This document shows, piece by piece, positions 12,201-22,397 of a stretch of 64,000 nt of DNA. The DNA comes from Lantana camara. Taxonomy: Eukaryota > Streptophyta > Magnoliopsida > Lamiales > Verbenaceae. A program made the translations under genes and the position numbers. The stretch's first letter is position 1. The number at the start of each line of letters is the position of its first letter. The notes below the pieces were generated by a model, which was not told the origin of the DNA, did no database searches, and saw nothing but the letters and a program-made list of their open reading frames with translations. Where the stretch lies: the NCBI GenBank assembly GCA_037501455.1, contig CM074858.1:20898501-20962500 (forward strand), read 5' to 3'.

Positions 12201-13154
12201 TTCATCAACCTCACGGACGTTGCTCATTCCCTGTAACGTATTACAGATGTGAGAAGCGCATCCAGAGTCTAATACCCAATTATTAGAATTGAATGAAAGG
12301 TTAATTTCGATGAGATTTATACCTTTTGTAAGGGTAGCTAAGTACTCCTTACAGTTCCTTTTCCAATGCCCTGGTTTCTTGCAATGGAAGCACTGATCCC
12401 CAGCTTGATTGGTCTTTTTCTTAGTGTTCGCTTTCTTAACCCCACCGGTGGGCTTAAGGGTCTTTTTCTTCTTTTGGAAACTCTTTCCTTTGCCCTTCTT
12501 AAGCTTTGCAGCCTTAGTCTGGGATGAAGATGAACCTACTAAGAAAACAGCTTTGTCCTTCTTCATAGTTCGCTCGGCAGTTACGAGCATGTTCATCAGT
12601 TCCTCAACTGAAACTTTAGCTCCATTCATATTGAAGTTTATTATGAACTGTTTGAACGAAGGTGGCAGAGAGGTTAAGATCAAATCTATGTAAAGCTCAT
12701 TATCCATGATCACCTCGAGACTTGCAAGCTTTTCAATAAGGCCTAAAGCCTTAATGCAGTGTTCATGAACACTTGATCCCTCAGCCATCTTGAGTGAGAA
12801 TAACTCGTTAGATGCCGCGAATCGATCAATCCTATTGATGGGCTTGTAAATCTGTTCCAAGTGAAGATGGATCTCTGACGAGTTGCGCATCTCAGCATGC
12901 TGCCTCTGCAACTCGGGAGATATAGTGGCAAGCATTAGACATCTAGCCTGTAGATCATCTTCTTGCCACTTGAGAGCTGTTTCCCTCTCATCATCTGCCA
13001 TGTCATCAGGTATGACATCGGGAGGAGACTGTGTCAATACATAGGTCCTCTTTTCAGAATCCAAGACAATCTTGAGATTGCGAAGCCAATCAGCATAATT
13101 TGAGCCAGTCAATTTATTGGCCTCAAGGATAGCACTAAGTGGATTTTTAGACAT
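9252..13154 (-). pseudogene. Copia gag-pol polyprotein with one nonsense codon
   Basis: The start is ATG at 13154 (MSKNPLSAIL), not the in-frame GTG just upstream. Gag is followed by a zinc knuckle CFHCKKPGHWKRNC (about residue 255). Next is the protease site DSGCASH (about 297), then integrase with its HHCC finger (from WHARLGH to CESC) and catalytic residues in HTDVCGP, SDRGGEY and NGVSERRN. RT carries YVDD (VLYVDDILLIG), and RNase H shows the usual YTDSSF, EAEY and DNNGA motifs. Translation is cut by TGA at 10503-10505 early in RT, one codon before the conserved QMDVKTAF. Both halves are in the same frame with nothing missing, so this is a single point change in an otherwise intact polyprotein. 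Very young age makes recent inactivation, or mobilisation by proteins supplied in trans, plausible. Confidence 0.95.
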
Positions 13155-13359
13155 CACGATTTTAGCAGAAAATCTACACGTAAGCAGAAAACGTAGTATG
13201 AGTGACTGATATGAAATAATAACAATTACAAATGATATGGACTTTTATCAAATGTTGTCTCCCACTATATTAATCAAACTCCTTTGACCCCCTTATAGAA
13301 TTTAGAAAAATCATATTTTTCAAATAGTGGGTATTAAGATCCTCAAGCACTTATCATCG

Positions 13360-13665
13360 GACCCACGACTCGTGAGACATCCGACTTTAAGTCTTAAGGT
13401 AGACGATCTTATCATCAATTGTATCTCTATACAACTCCTAATATTATTTTGCATTACCTTTCATATAGACCCACGACTCGTGCGACATCTATACTAATTA
13501 GTATTTAAATCCGACCCATCAATCCATAAGATTTCTCCATCGCCATCATGAATATCCCACGCCTCGTGGCCAATACCATAATTTTGACTTTGAAAAATTG
13601 CATCTTTTATGCAAAGAATTATTTTAGTTCAATTAATCTCGTCATTTCGTATCCCACGCCTCGTG
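13360..13665. repeat. Four short palindromes, CCCACG..CGTG family
   Basis: GACCCACGACTCGTG occurs near 13361 and 13470. ATCCCACGCCTCGTGGCCAA occurs near 13554 and 13650. Each contains an inverted repeat: CACGA-C-TCGTG in the first pair, CCACG-CCT-CGTGG in the second. Spacing is about 80-110 bp. In element RNA they would form four short hairpins. Confidence 0.8.
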
Positions 13666-14718
13666 GCCAATACTTAATGATTCGATTAATTCTAAAACAA
13701 ATAATTCTATTGACGGAATGCTTGGAAATTTATAAAATCGAATTTTATCCTTCAATTTCCATTTGGATTTAATATTTATTTTGTCTGAGACTATCTAAGA
13801 CGGTTCGGGGTTTGAGAATTTCGAAAATTCCACCAAGACTCATCAATTGTAATTATTATCTTATTTTATCTTATTTAATGCATGAACACATTTATGCACA
13901 TAAAGATAACATTCATAACAAGATAATAAAAACCTAGCATGCTCCTATAATATGGATAATCATGGGCCTCCTATGCATGGTCCATAATAGCCATTTTATG
14001 GACCATGGTTCTATTCATGCATCAAACGGAATTAAACACACAGAGAGCACTCAAATAGAATCCTATTCTATTACATCAAAATAAACGCACCCAAACTCTT
14101 TTGGGGCCTTGATGGACTTCTTATTCCGTTGCTTGCTCCGTCTTGTTTCTCCATCTCCTAATCTAATTAGAGATCTCACCCTAGAACTACTCTCTTTACA
14201 AAATAAAGGGGGATTACATTTTAAGGGGGAGAAAATAAAAACAATGCTTACAACAATTGAATAAGAGGCTCGCAGGCTCTCGTTTAAAACCAATATCAAA
14301 ATGCATAAATAAAATAAAACCATACATAGCGCAAATAAAGCCCATGATTAATCCATCCATACATCCAATGCAAAACATAAAATAAATTTACCAAGTAAAT
14401 AGTTATTATGCGATTTAAAGTTTTTAAATAATTTCTAAAATTATTTATTGACCAAGGATTATCTTTTAATTCACTAATTAAATTAATCCTTCAATTCTAA
14501 TTAAATTGAATTCTCTAATCCAATTTAATTCCCATTAGATCTCTATCCAATAAAATCATGCTTCTATTTTAACAATTCATATTTGGGCAAAAATAATTAA
14601 TTTTCAAGTAAAACAATTTTACAAAATTAATTAAAAGGATTTAGTATTAAAACAACTTTAAAAACTGTGGCCAGTAAGTAAAATTAAATTTTACCAAAAT
14701 TGGATCAACAATAGTTGA

Positions 14719-14773
14719 AGGCGGAGTGGCTGGGCATCTCCTTTCTCATAGTGGAGGTCGCGGGTTCGACCCC
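14719..14773 (+). other. tRNA-like / SINE-head-like sequence with A and B boxes
   Basis: AGGCGGAGTGG (14719-14729) matches the Pol III A box apart from the first base, and GGTTCGACCCC (14763-14773) matches the B box consensus. Their spacing is normal for a tRNA. The sequence lies antisense to the host copia element. I see no convincing acceptor stem, so this is a tRNA-derived fragment and not a working tRNA gene. Confidence 0.5.
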
Positions 14774-15326
14774 ATGACTCTCCATTTTCCATTTTGCAGA
14801 AATAAAGAGGAGCTTGGGCTATGAGGCCCAAGGCGAGCTGCTGGGCCCAACTCCACACGTGGGCTAGCCCAATCACATTCGCGCGGAGCCCAGTCCGCGG
14901 CCAATGTTCCTGGCCCATTACTCCGAAGAGGCTCGCGATTTGGGCTTCAGTCAAGCCCAACACGTTGCTGCCCTAGGGCCAGCTGCACAACCAGCTCCCA
15001 AGGTTCCACTTACACGCGCACTGTGCACGCTGCACAGTGTCTCACGCACAGTTCAGTTCAAAATTTTCTTCCTTTAATTTTATTTCAAAACGATTTTAAA
15101 ATAAAATATATAACATATGAAAATTATAATTTATGAACACAAGAAAAATAATTTCTCAATATTTTCATAAAATCTAATAATGCTCATATCAGTTTTAAAA
15201 CAAGAACTTTCTTCAAATTTTAAAACAATTGCCCAAACGAATATCAAATTAAAATAAGCATTACACGCATCAACATATTAATCAAATTAATACAAGGAAT
15301 TAAAAATCGTAAATCAATCAAAGTAT

Positions 15327-15339
15327 GACTCTGATACCA
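15327..15339 (-). other. Copia primer binding site
   Basis: Read on the minus strand this is TGGTATCAGAGTC, one base after the LTR end. It is the usual initiator tRNA-Met primer site of plant retrotransposons, with one late mismatch to TGGTATCAGAGC. Confidence 0.92.
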
Positions 15340-15340
15340 C

Positions 15341-17305
15341 TGTTGGAATTCGTCAACCCTAACGCAGCGGAAGTTAAAATTTTTAGGGATTATAAAACCA
15401 ATTTATCGGAATTCCAAACAAGATCACCTTTGATTAAAGATTTACGATTTAAATCAAAGTAGAATCAAATACCTCTTTTGCTTCCAGTTGATGACGATGA
15501 TGTGAAGGTTTTCCAAAACCTATCCGGTTCTCTTCTATTCTATCTTCTTCCAAGAATCCCACGCGGAATTCCTCTAAGGTAGTCCACGACTCGTAATTGA
15601 ATAACTAATCAATTAGCACACTAGAACACTAATTAGATATTGATTATCTAATAGTATTCTCAATACTGTATTGAGAAAAGAGAGAGAAGAGAGAGACTTG
15701 GAGAGAAAGCAGAAAAGAAGAAAAACAACGATGTTTTTTTTTTTCTCCTCCAAATCTTGCTTTTAATACATAACCCTAGGTCAAAAACCCTATGGGCTGG
15801 TCATGGGCCTTAATTTAATTCCTACTAATTAATTAAAGACCCAACACTCATTTTAATTAATGGACTTAATTTAATTGCATTAATTAAATCACAAGTCCAA
15901 TCTAATTAAATTGGTGGACTTAAAAATTAATTACTCTTAATTAAATTTCAAGTCCAATTAATTTAAATACACTTATTTAAATTAATGTTAACCCTTTAAC
16001 ATCTATCCTCGATAGCTTAACAATTAAGCATAAATTAATTAATACAATTATTAATTAATTACTCTCTCTCATATAATAAATTAAACTCTTTTAATTTATC
16101 TATCAATCTCTATTGATCTTTAGATAATCACGTTGTTCAATTCGAGTCATTGTGTGACCCCTTAGGTTCACCAATGAATAGCAGTAGGCCCACATTCTTA
16201 ATGTGGTATTTTAGATAACAATTTATCTTATTGATTCAATTAAACCCTTTCAATTAATCACTGTTTAATTAAAACTCCTTTTAATTAATCAGTACCTACA
16301 GATCATGATCGATGTCTAGTGACAAGCTCATGACCACCCATCCAACAGGTGAAGTTTATGCTGTGAACCTTTCAGTCTCATGGATACCGTGAGATAAGAT
16401 CCTTCTATCGACCAATCCCCGATTAGGACCTAGGGCATGGGAATAATAGAACCCTATTAATCCTAATGCTATGAATTAATTCTAATAGCAATTCCATTTG
16501 ATCTAACACTCTAGGAAACTCATTTCCTAATTTAGATCTCACTACCTTGAGCAAGGATTTAAGTGGAATGTACTACACTAGAATTCATGGGTGATTCACT
16601 CGTTCTTCTAGACGAGCGATAGATTCTATGTTGGCTTCTCATATGCCCCCATACATGATTCGAACAATACCAACATACAACCATAACGAGATTCATGGAA
16701 CCCATGAATCTCTTGGCGCATATCAAACACTGCCCTTGTCATGCACAGAGCATCAATGGAGCCTCAAGTCTAAGGACCATTTAGACACTACCATAACCAG
16801 GGAACCAACCTCATCATTAAGGCATAAAAGCCTTACCCCATTGAGGTGTCCCCATCGGGATCCTCAGTGTACTTGTTCCCTAACAAGCACCCCCATACGC
16901 ATGTGAATGTCTCTACATTCAATACTTATGAAACAAAGTAACCTTTCTTAAAGGCACGTCGTATGAGCAAGTCTCAAACGAGTCAAGTCAACATCCCCGT
17001 GCTTATTAGACTCTTTGACTTGGAGTTGATTTAGGTCACGCCATAGAGACTTGTTTCATAACCTCCATCCCTATGCGAGGTCAAGTCCCGTAGCTCAATG
17101 TGACCTTGGGGTTTCATCCATACACAATCAGTTATAATATGCAATTAATAAACTTGAATGAGATATGATGAATTGGCCACATAGAATTAAACGACTATGA
17201 AACGTTACATTTATTATTTCATTAATGTCACAAGTTGCTGCTAATAAGAGTAGTTTACAAAAAGAGGCCTAAACTATTTGGCTCTTCTAGGGCACTACTC
17301 TAACA
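15341..17305 (-). repeat. Copia 5' LTR
   Basis: Direct repeat of 7274-9236, two bases longer in a T-run (11 versus 9 T) and one substitution different in the first 300 bp. In minus orientation it drives the element. Confidence 0.96.
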
Positions 17306-17933
17306 GTACCAGGACTAGTTCTTTTAATTTCTTCAGCATAAGACCATAACATGGCATATTGCTCAGCATCTGAACCAGTTCCCATCTCAAACACCAGTTT
17401 CTTAGCTCTATACATTTTACTTCTATGGAATGACAGTTTTACATCATGTTGTATGACATGCTGCATAGAACTTGCAGGCCATCTAGGATCAGACCATATT
17501 TTCTCCTTGTATTGATCAGCTACCCACTTTGCTGTAGTATGAGAAACTGACTGTTTTCTTGGACACTTATGTTTTCCAACATAAGTTTTAACAACTAGAC
17601 CCTCATCACAGTGACCTTTAGATGCATATATCACCCAATCACAATTTTTATGTTTGCACTTAGCTTGGACTTTCAACTTATCATTTATGCAGAATTTAAT
17701 GTCCCTACCATGCTTAATTGAGTGTTGTCTAATATCTTTTCTTAACAGTTCAGCATCTGCATATGTTTTTCCCAATTCTAAGTTAGGATCAGGGGTGTGT
17801 TTGATGATTGATTGTCCATTATGCAACCTAACCCTTTCACTAACAGAAGAAGAAATAGCCTCAGTAGATGTTTCTGCAGATTTCAGACCGCCAAATTCAA
17901 CTTCAAAATCAACATTATCCTCAAACCTCTAAA
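17306..17933 (-). pseudogene. MULE transposase, N-terminal DNA-binding part
   Basis: The minus-strand frame runs from about 17930 (RFEDNVDFEVEFGG) through the MuDR-type domain: DAELLRKDIRQHSIKHG, then the Cys-rich AKCKHKNCDWVIYASK, and the helical part ending EEIKRTSPGT. There the copia inserted, and the frame resumes at 7273. This segment binds the TIRs in related transposases. Upstream, the small element at 17934-18429 separates it from the acidic N-terminal exon. Confidence 0.88.
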
Positions 17934-18429
17934 GCACGGACACACCTAAAAAATGGCCCGTGCAGTGTCCGACACGTGTCGGACACGGACACGGCCCGGA
18001 CACGGCTCGGACACGTGTCGGACACGGCTGAAGGAGTGTCCGAAAAAAAAAAAAAAAAAAAAAATTGGGACACGGTGTCGGACACGGCGAGGTGGAGTGT
18101 CCGACACGGCTCGGACACGGCGGAGCAAATTTGATCATTTTTTTATGCTTTTTTTAATATTTTTTGAATTTTTTGGAGAGAAAATTGAAATAACAAAACT
18201 TATTTTAGTTTTTAATATTATATATTTATATAAATATTTTATGTTATATAGATTATACTTATAAAATATTTTTATTTTTATATAAAATATCTTTATTTAT
18301 ATATAAAATATATTTATTTATATAAAATATAGCCGTGTCGGAGCCGTGTCGTGTCCTAAGATTTTGAAAAAATCCGTGTCGCCGTGTCCGTGTCGTGTCG
18401 TGTCCGTGTCGCCGTGTCCGTGTCCGTGC
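17934..18429. mobile_element. Small TIR element with GACACGG subterminal repeats (~0.5 kb)
   Basis: The ends are GCACGGACAC and its complement GTGTCCGTGC. Inside each end are dense copies of GGACACGG / CCGTGTC, including the palindrome GACACGTGTC twice. A ~22-A tract (from about 18042) and an AT-rich core (TATATAAAATAT repeats, 18220-18330) fill the middle. It has no gene. I could not find a target duplication, so the superfamily is open. It interrupts the MULE transposase between its acidic N-terminus and the DNA-binding domain. Confidence 0.75.
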
Positions 18430-19006
18430 AACATAGCCTCAAACAAATCATCATCTCCATCATGCACATCACAATCACTATCAATTAGCACATCAGATAA
18501 CTCAGAATCAGTACCAATAGACAAGTTGCATTCACCATCACTACTGCTATTATTTTCATCCACAATGTCACAATTGAGACTAACTTGTTCATGATCCACA
18601 TTATTACCAATGAAATCTAAAGGCTCGTCCACTTCAGGCAAGTTATCATTTGTATCATGCATCTCCGATGAAAAAATAGACTGCTCAGTTTGCTCAGGTA
18701 TGTGAGTAACAAACACTTCAACCATGCGATTACTATCAACAAAATTGACCAAAACAAGGGCGTCACTATCCTCATTCAGTGAACTTATAGTAGAAGCATC
18801 ATTAATATCCCATCTACCGAAATAGAATTTGTCTATGTTCACCAACCCTATCTCCTTAGCCATGGTTTTAATTTCCAAGATTGACATCTCATCAGGATCA
18901 CAATAATCAATATGACTCATCTTACCTCCGAAATAACAGGCCGTATCTAAATTAAGAAACTTCCCATCATGATGCACCCTTATTGTGAACTTCGAAGTGT
19001 TAGGGC
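18430..19006 (-). pseudogene. MULE transposase, N-terminal exon
   Basis: A minus-strand exon begins after a splice acceptor (CGTACAG at 19007-19013) with GPNTSKFTIRVHHDGKF, the PB1-like start common in plant MuDR proteins (RVHHDGKF ... YFGG). It ends in an acidic Asp/Glu/Ser-rich stretch (DSDCDVHDGDDDLFEAML), where the GACACGG element inserted. The true start codon must be further upstream, in a separate exon or the 19007-19431 region. Confidence 0.8.
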
Positions 19007-19431
19007 CTGTACGAAATAAAAACTACAATTTATCCAGTAAAAACGATGAGGAATCTCGAATAATAAAAAAATGGGAAACAACATTAGGACAAGAATTTGG
19101 TTGAAACACTAAAAAATGGTGTCTTGTTCCCTCCGTACTGGACAATCAAACTGTAAAACGGTAAATTTCTTCCTAACACTGACCGTAGTCTGGGCAAAGC
19201 ATTCCTTCTCCAATATCGCCATCTTTTCGTAGACGCCATACCATTTTTGGGGAAAAATCGGCAGCCTAAAGTATTATGGATTGCAAAAATGAAAGGAATG
19301 TTGAGGATTTGAAAGCTGTTGAACAAACACTACGTAGAAAAAATTTGGGAAAAGTGAATTGGAGAAGTGGGTTTTACCCAAAGCGTGAGATATCTAATTC
19401 TTTTTAGCGGGAAAAATAACCTAGACTTTAT
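19007..19431 (-). other. 5' region of MULE transposase gene
   Basis: Probably an intron plus first exon or 5' UTR. A minus-strand stretch 19326-19084 stays open and contains MASTKRWRYWRRNALPRL, which might be part of a first exon, but I cannot fix the splice sites. Nothing else is recognisable. Confidence 0.35.
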
Positions 19432-19625
19432 TTGACGGAAATACCCCTAAACATACATTCTCCCTCTCGCCTGATATGATTTTGGCCGGATATTTGCCAA
19501 ATAACGGAGCAAGATAGTGATCTGATAATCATAAGAAAGCATAGATGGCAATCTGAGACATTTTAAAGTTGGGACAAAAAATTAAAAAAATGGTCATAGT
19601 ATAGGAGCCAATCTGTTTTTTTCTC
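19432..19625 (-). repeat. MULE right terminal inverted repeat
   Basis: Inverted copy of 4663-4856 with scattered differences, followed by the 9-bp duplication TTAAAAGTT. It lies upstream of the transposase and probably serves as its promoter. Confidence 0.9.
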
Positions 19626-19634
19626 TTAAAAGTT

Positions 19635-20173
19635 TATTAAAAATAAAAAAGTGGAATATTATTTTTTGTATAATTTTACTTTAAAAAACTCATCGGACAA
19701 AAAATTAAAATTGATAACTAAAATTATTTACAAATCTATTGTTTTTTTTGAAGAAAAATTCATAATATATCTGTCAGGCGCAAAAATAAGAAGGAAAAAA
19801 CAGAGGTTCTACCGTTCTAAGTTCTAACACGCACACAACGGAAACAAAAACAAAAAAAAAAACAAAAAAGAAGCTCAACAGACAACAAAGTTACACCCGG
19901 CCGCGTATTTGCGGTTTCTTTCCAAACAAAAAAAAAAAAAAAACAAAAAACAAAAAACAATGTGGCCTTCGAATAAATCAAATAAAACAAGTTACATGGT
20001 AAAATTATAAAAATGGCCAGTACTATTTTCGCTTCTTGCCATTGTATGCTTGGGCTTTTCCCAAAGATGCGAGCATAGCATTGAAAACATCCATGGTGGT
20101 GTACTCGCATTCTCAGCATGAGTGCATCATTCCATAAATACAAGTGGATTAGATGAACTACGAGGTGTCGGTT
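19635..20173. other. Intergenic / 3' flank of FLX-like gene
   Basis: AT-rich DNA with A-runs (e.g. 19930-19943). The part nearest 20173 is presumably the 3' UTR of the minus-strand gene. I see no other gene here. Confidence 0.6.
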
Positions 20174-22397
20174 TCACCTATGAACCGGGTTTCCACCCCT
20201 CAGCGCCGGCTCATATCCAGGTCCGGCTCTAGCATTTGGTGCTGATGCAGCATATGGTGGATTGTTTCCAGAAACTTGCCCTTTCTGTGGGTCAAAGTTA
20301 GCCCCTTTTTGAACATCATCTCCCGGACCTCTTTGCATGTCATAAGCAGGAGGTCGTTGCATATCATATCCAGGACCTTGATGAGCTGCATTGTAGCCAG
20401 GCCCTCTTTGGGGGTCATAACTAGTTCCAGTTTGTACTCTCTGAGCATCATAACCTGGTCCCGTCTGTACTCTATGAGGATCATAACCACCTAGTCGGGA
20501 TGCATTATAGCCAGGCAGCCCTCGTCCGGATTGAGCTACAACATGTGGAGAATTACCCCCTGTACCACCAGCAGGTAGACCCCCACCACCACCCCCTCCC
20601 ACAACAGGACCTTGCCCCTGAACCAAACAGGAAAAAGAAATGCAATGACACGCGCATAAATGTATGATTTAAGTTTCACACCGGCATACCCTGAAGTTTG
20701 ATTACACAAAAGACAAGCTTCCTCAAGGATTTGAAAATTACAAAAACTTCCTCTAGCATACCATGAGCCATGAGGTTTGGCACAACATGTGAGATTATAG
20801 TTATGAGTTTGAATTCAAATATCGACAGGTGAGTGTCAGGGAAAAATATGGTATTCATGAAAAATTTAGAGATGAAATTCTGATATCATCAAAGTTCATC
20901 AATTATATGTACCAGATGTTATATAAATTCTTTGATAGGGGAAGTTTTTGTAATTTTGCCACTTTCAGGGGAAGTTTGTGCAATTAGTTTGTGTAATTAG
21001 GTCAAGTATCAGGAGATGTCAGCATAGCTATCCCTAATTTCTCCATATTCAAAAATATGCATACAAAAACGACATAATTTGGGACCACAATTTGGAATTA
21101 CGTAGTAACTGCAAACAAGTTAGGGAAATCAATTTTCATATTCAGTTGAGCTATTTTTGCATGAGAAAATATCAACCAAACAGGGATGAAGAACATGTAT
21201 ACCTGACCTACACCATAGGCATTTGGACCAGAAACATGGTTGCCCACAGGAGCACCTTCATTATATCCAGCAGGACCACCGTAGGGCCCTCCAGCATTTT
21301 TCATTGCTATACATAGAGTTCTCAAATGTTAGAAAAGACTCAAGAAGAGCATACTAGAGCAAAGAAATCAATTTGAAAATACCTGATCTGGGGTCAAAAT
21401 TTGCAGATTTACTTAACTCTGCTCTGAGCTTGCCCACTTCTCTTGACATCGCCGTATAGTTCTTCTCCATCACCTGAAGAGATTCAAGGTGGTCATTGTA
21501 TAACTTCTTCTCGTAGTCATATGTAGCCCTGTGCGGATCAAATTCCACAAATCACACTCCATTTTAACAGTAATACCAATTAAGAAAATCAATAATTACA
21601 TCGGCATACCCTCATTAGTCATAACACAAAATTCCCTTAGTTTTGAGAAATTACTGATCAATTTTTTACTTAAATTCATGATATGGTATATTTATAAGAA
21701 AATAGAGATGAAATCATCAAAGTTCATCAATCCAGTTGTAAGGGAAAGTTTTTGTAATTTCTCAAATCTCAGGGGAAGGTTATGTAATTAGATCAAACCA
21801 CATGGTATGTGAGTATAATTATCCCCAACAAATAAACAAAATCACAAAAGTGAAGAACTACCTGCAATGCTGATATTCCTGCCTCAAGCCATCAAGCTCA
21901 GCCATAAGAGCAGGGAGTTGCTGTGCCTGAGAGTGCACCACTTGAAGGTCACGAGTTAACTGCTGTGCCTTCACCATTAGTTCCTGCCTCGTAGCAACCA
22001 AGCTCTGTGCTTCAGTTCGGGCTTGTTCCAGCTCTGCTTTAATGGGCTTTCCAGCTTTAAGTTCAGACTCCATCATTTCAATTTTATCCAGCAGACTTCT
22101 CAATTGCTGATCTTTCTCAGACTTCATATCAGCAATGTGAGCATGTTTCAGTTGCAGCTCGTGCTTGGCTGTAGCAAGATCTTGTCTTAGAGTCCCATGG
22201 GTGGAGGCAAGCCTCTGATTCTCTGTTGCAAGTTTAGTTATCTCAATATGTTGTGCAGCAAGCTTTTGTTCCATTACTTCATGGGGAGGCAACATCTCAA
22301 AAGGCGGGAAACCGCCAACAGGAGGACGAATTGCTGAGCCATATGGATCAGGATGGAGGCGAAGGTGGGGAGGAGGGAGATGGCCTTTGCTTCCCAT
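20174..22397 (-). CDS. FLL (FLX-like): FLX-like (FLOWERING LOCUS C EXPRESSOR-like) coiled-coil protein
   Basis: Four coding exons on the minus strand: 22397-21862, 21528-21383, 21306-21203 and 20617-20174. All introns are GT-AG and phases agree, giving 409 aa. Order: short Pro-rich N-terminus (MGSKGHLPPPHLR), then FEMLPPHEVMEQKLAAQH opening a long coiled coil (about residues 50-230) that includes MAELDGLRQEYQHCRATYDY. A Gly/Tyr/Gln-rich tail follows, with repeated GYDxQR units and a G8 run. This matches Arabidopsis FLX-LIKE proteins, whose founding member FLX works with FRIGIDA to activate FLC; whether this copy acts in flowering is inference. It has no signal peptide or membrane segment and is probably nuclear. 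Introns 1 and 3 hold MITE-like repeats. It is the only clearly intact host gene in the window. FLL1 and FLL2 cannot be told apart here. Confidence 0.92.
20684..21035. mobile_element. MITE-like repeat in FLX-like intron 3
   Basis: Begins CGGCATACCCTGAAGTTTGA and ends near CAGCATAGCTATCCC. TGATTACACAAA near the left end pairs with TTTGTGTAATTA near the right. A related copy lies in intron 1 (about 21600-21830). Ends are approximate and no target duplication was found. Confidence 0.5.
21600..21830. mobile_element. Second MITE-like repeat in FLX-like intron 1
   Basis: Shares CGGCATACCCT at the left, GAGATGAAAT..ATCATCAAAGTTCATCAAT in the middle and GGGGAAG..TTTTGTAATTT blocks with the intron-3 repeat. 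It is shorter, so one copy is probably deleted. Confidence 0.5.

Larger units (their letters stand above)
13155..15326 (-). other. Copia 5' untranslated leader (2.2 kb)
   Basis: AT-rich DNA between PBS and gag start, with no convincing ORF. It holds the four palindromic motifs at 13360-13665 and a tRNA-like stretch around 14719-14773. It probably contains packaging and dimerisation signals; that is inference. Confidence 0.75.
7274..17305 (-). mobile_element. Ty1/copia LTR retrotransposon, full length, very young
   Basis: LTRs at 7274-9236 and 15341-17305 are 1963 and 1965 bp. The only differences I find are one substitution and a 2-bp change in a T-run. A perfect 5-bp target duplication GTACC (7269-7273 and 17306-17310) shows insertion into the MULE transposase gene. 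Orientation is minus: PBS at 15327-15339 beside the right LTR and polypurine tract at 9237-9250 beside the left one. Domain order gag, protease, integrase, RT, RNase H is that of copia. A 2.2-kb untranslated leader follows the PBS. LTR length and leader suggest an Angela/Tork-like lineage, but I cannot confirm it. One nonsense codon disrupts RT. Confidence 0.97.
4663..19625 (-). mobile_element. Mutator-like element (MULE), autonomous type, with nested insertions
   Basis: The ends are long terminal inverted repeats (4663-4856 and 19432-19625) starting GAGGAAAAAACAGATTG and, on the reverse strand at the right, GAGAAAAAAACAGATTG. They are flanked by a perfect 9-bp target duplication TTAAAAGTT (4654-4662 and 19626-19634), the size expected for Mutator elements. 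Inside is a minus-strand MuDR-type transposase with an N-terminal zinc-binding domain, a catalytic domain, a SWIM finger and a zinc knuckle. A copia retrotransposon (7274-17305) and a small TIR element (17934-18429) split the coding region. Without the copia and its duplication the MULE would be about 4.9 kb. It now looks dead: the transposase also has an in-frame stop. Confidence 0.93.

Noticed and set aside
14691..14963. Minus-strand ORF and possible functional tRNA gene
   Set aside because: The ORF overlaps the tRNA-like stretch and has no support. The tRNA lacks a convincing acceptor stem, so only a tRNA-derived fragment is claimed.
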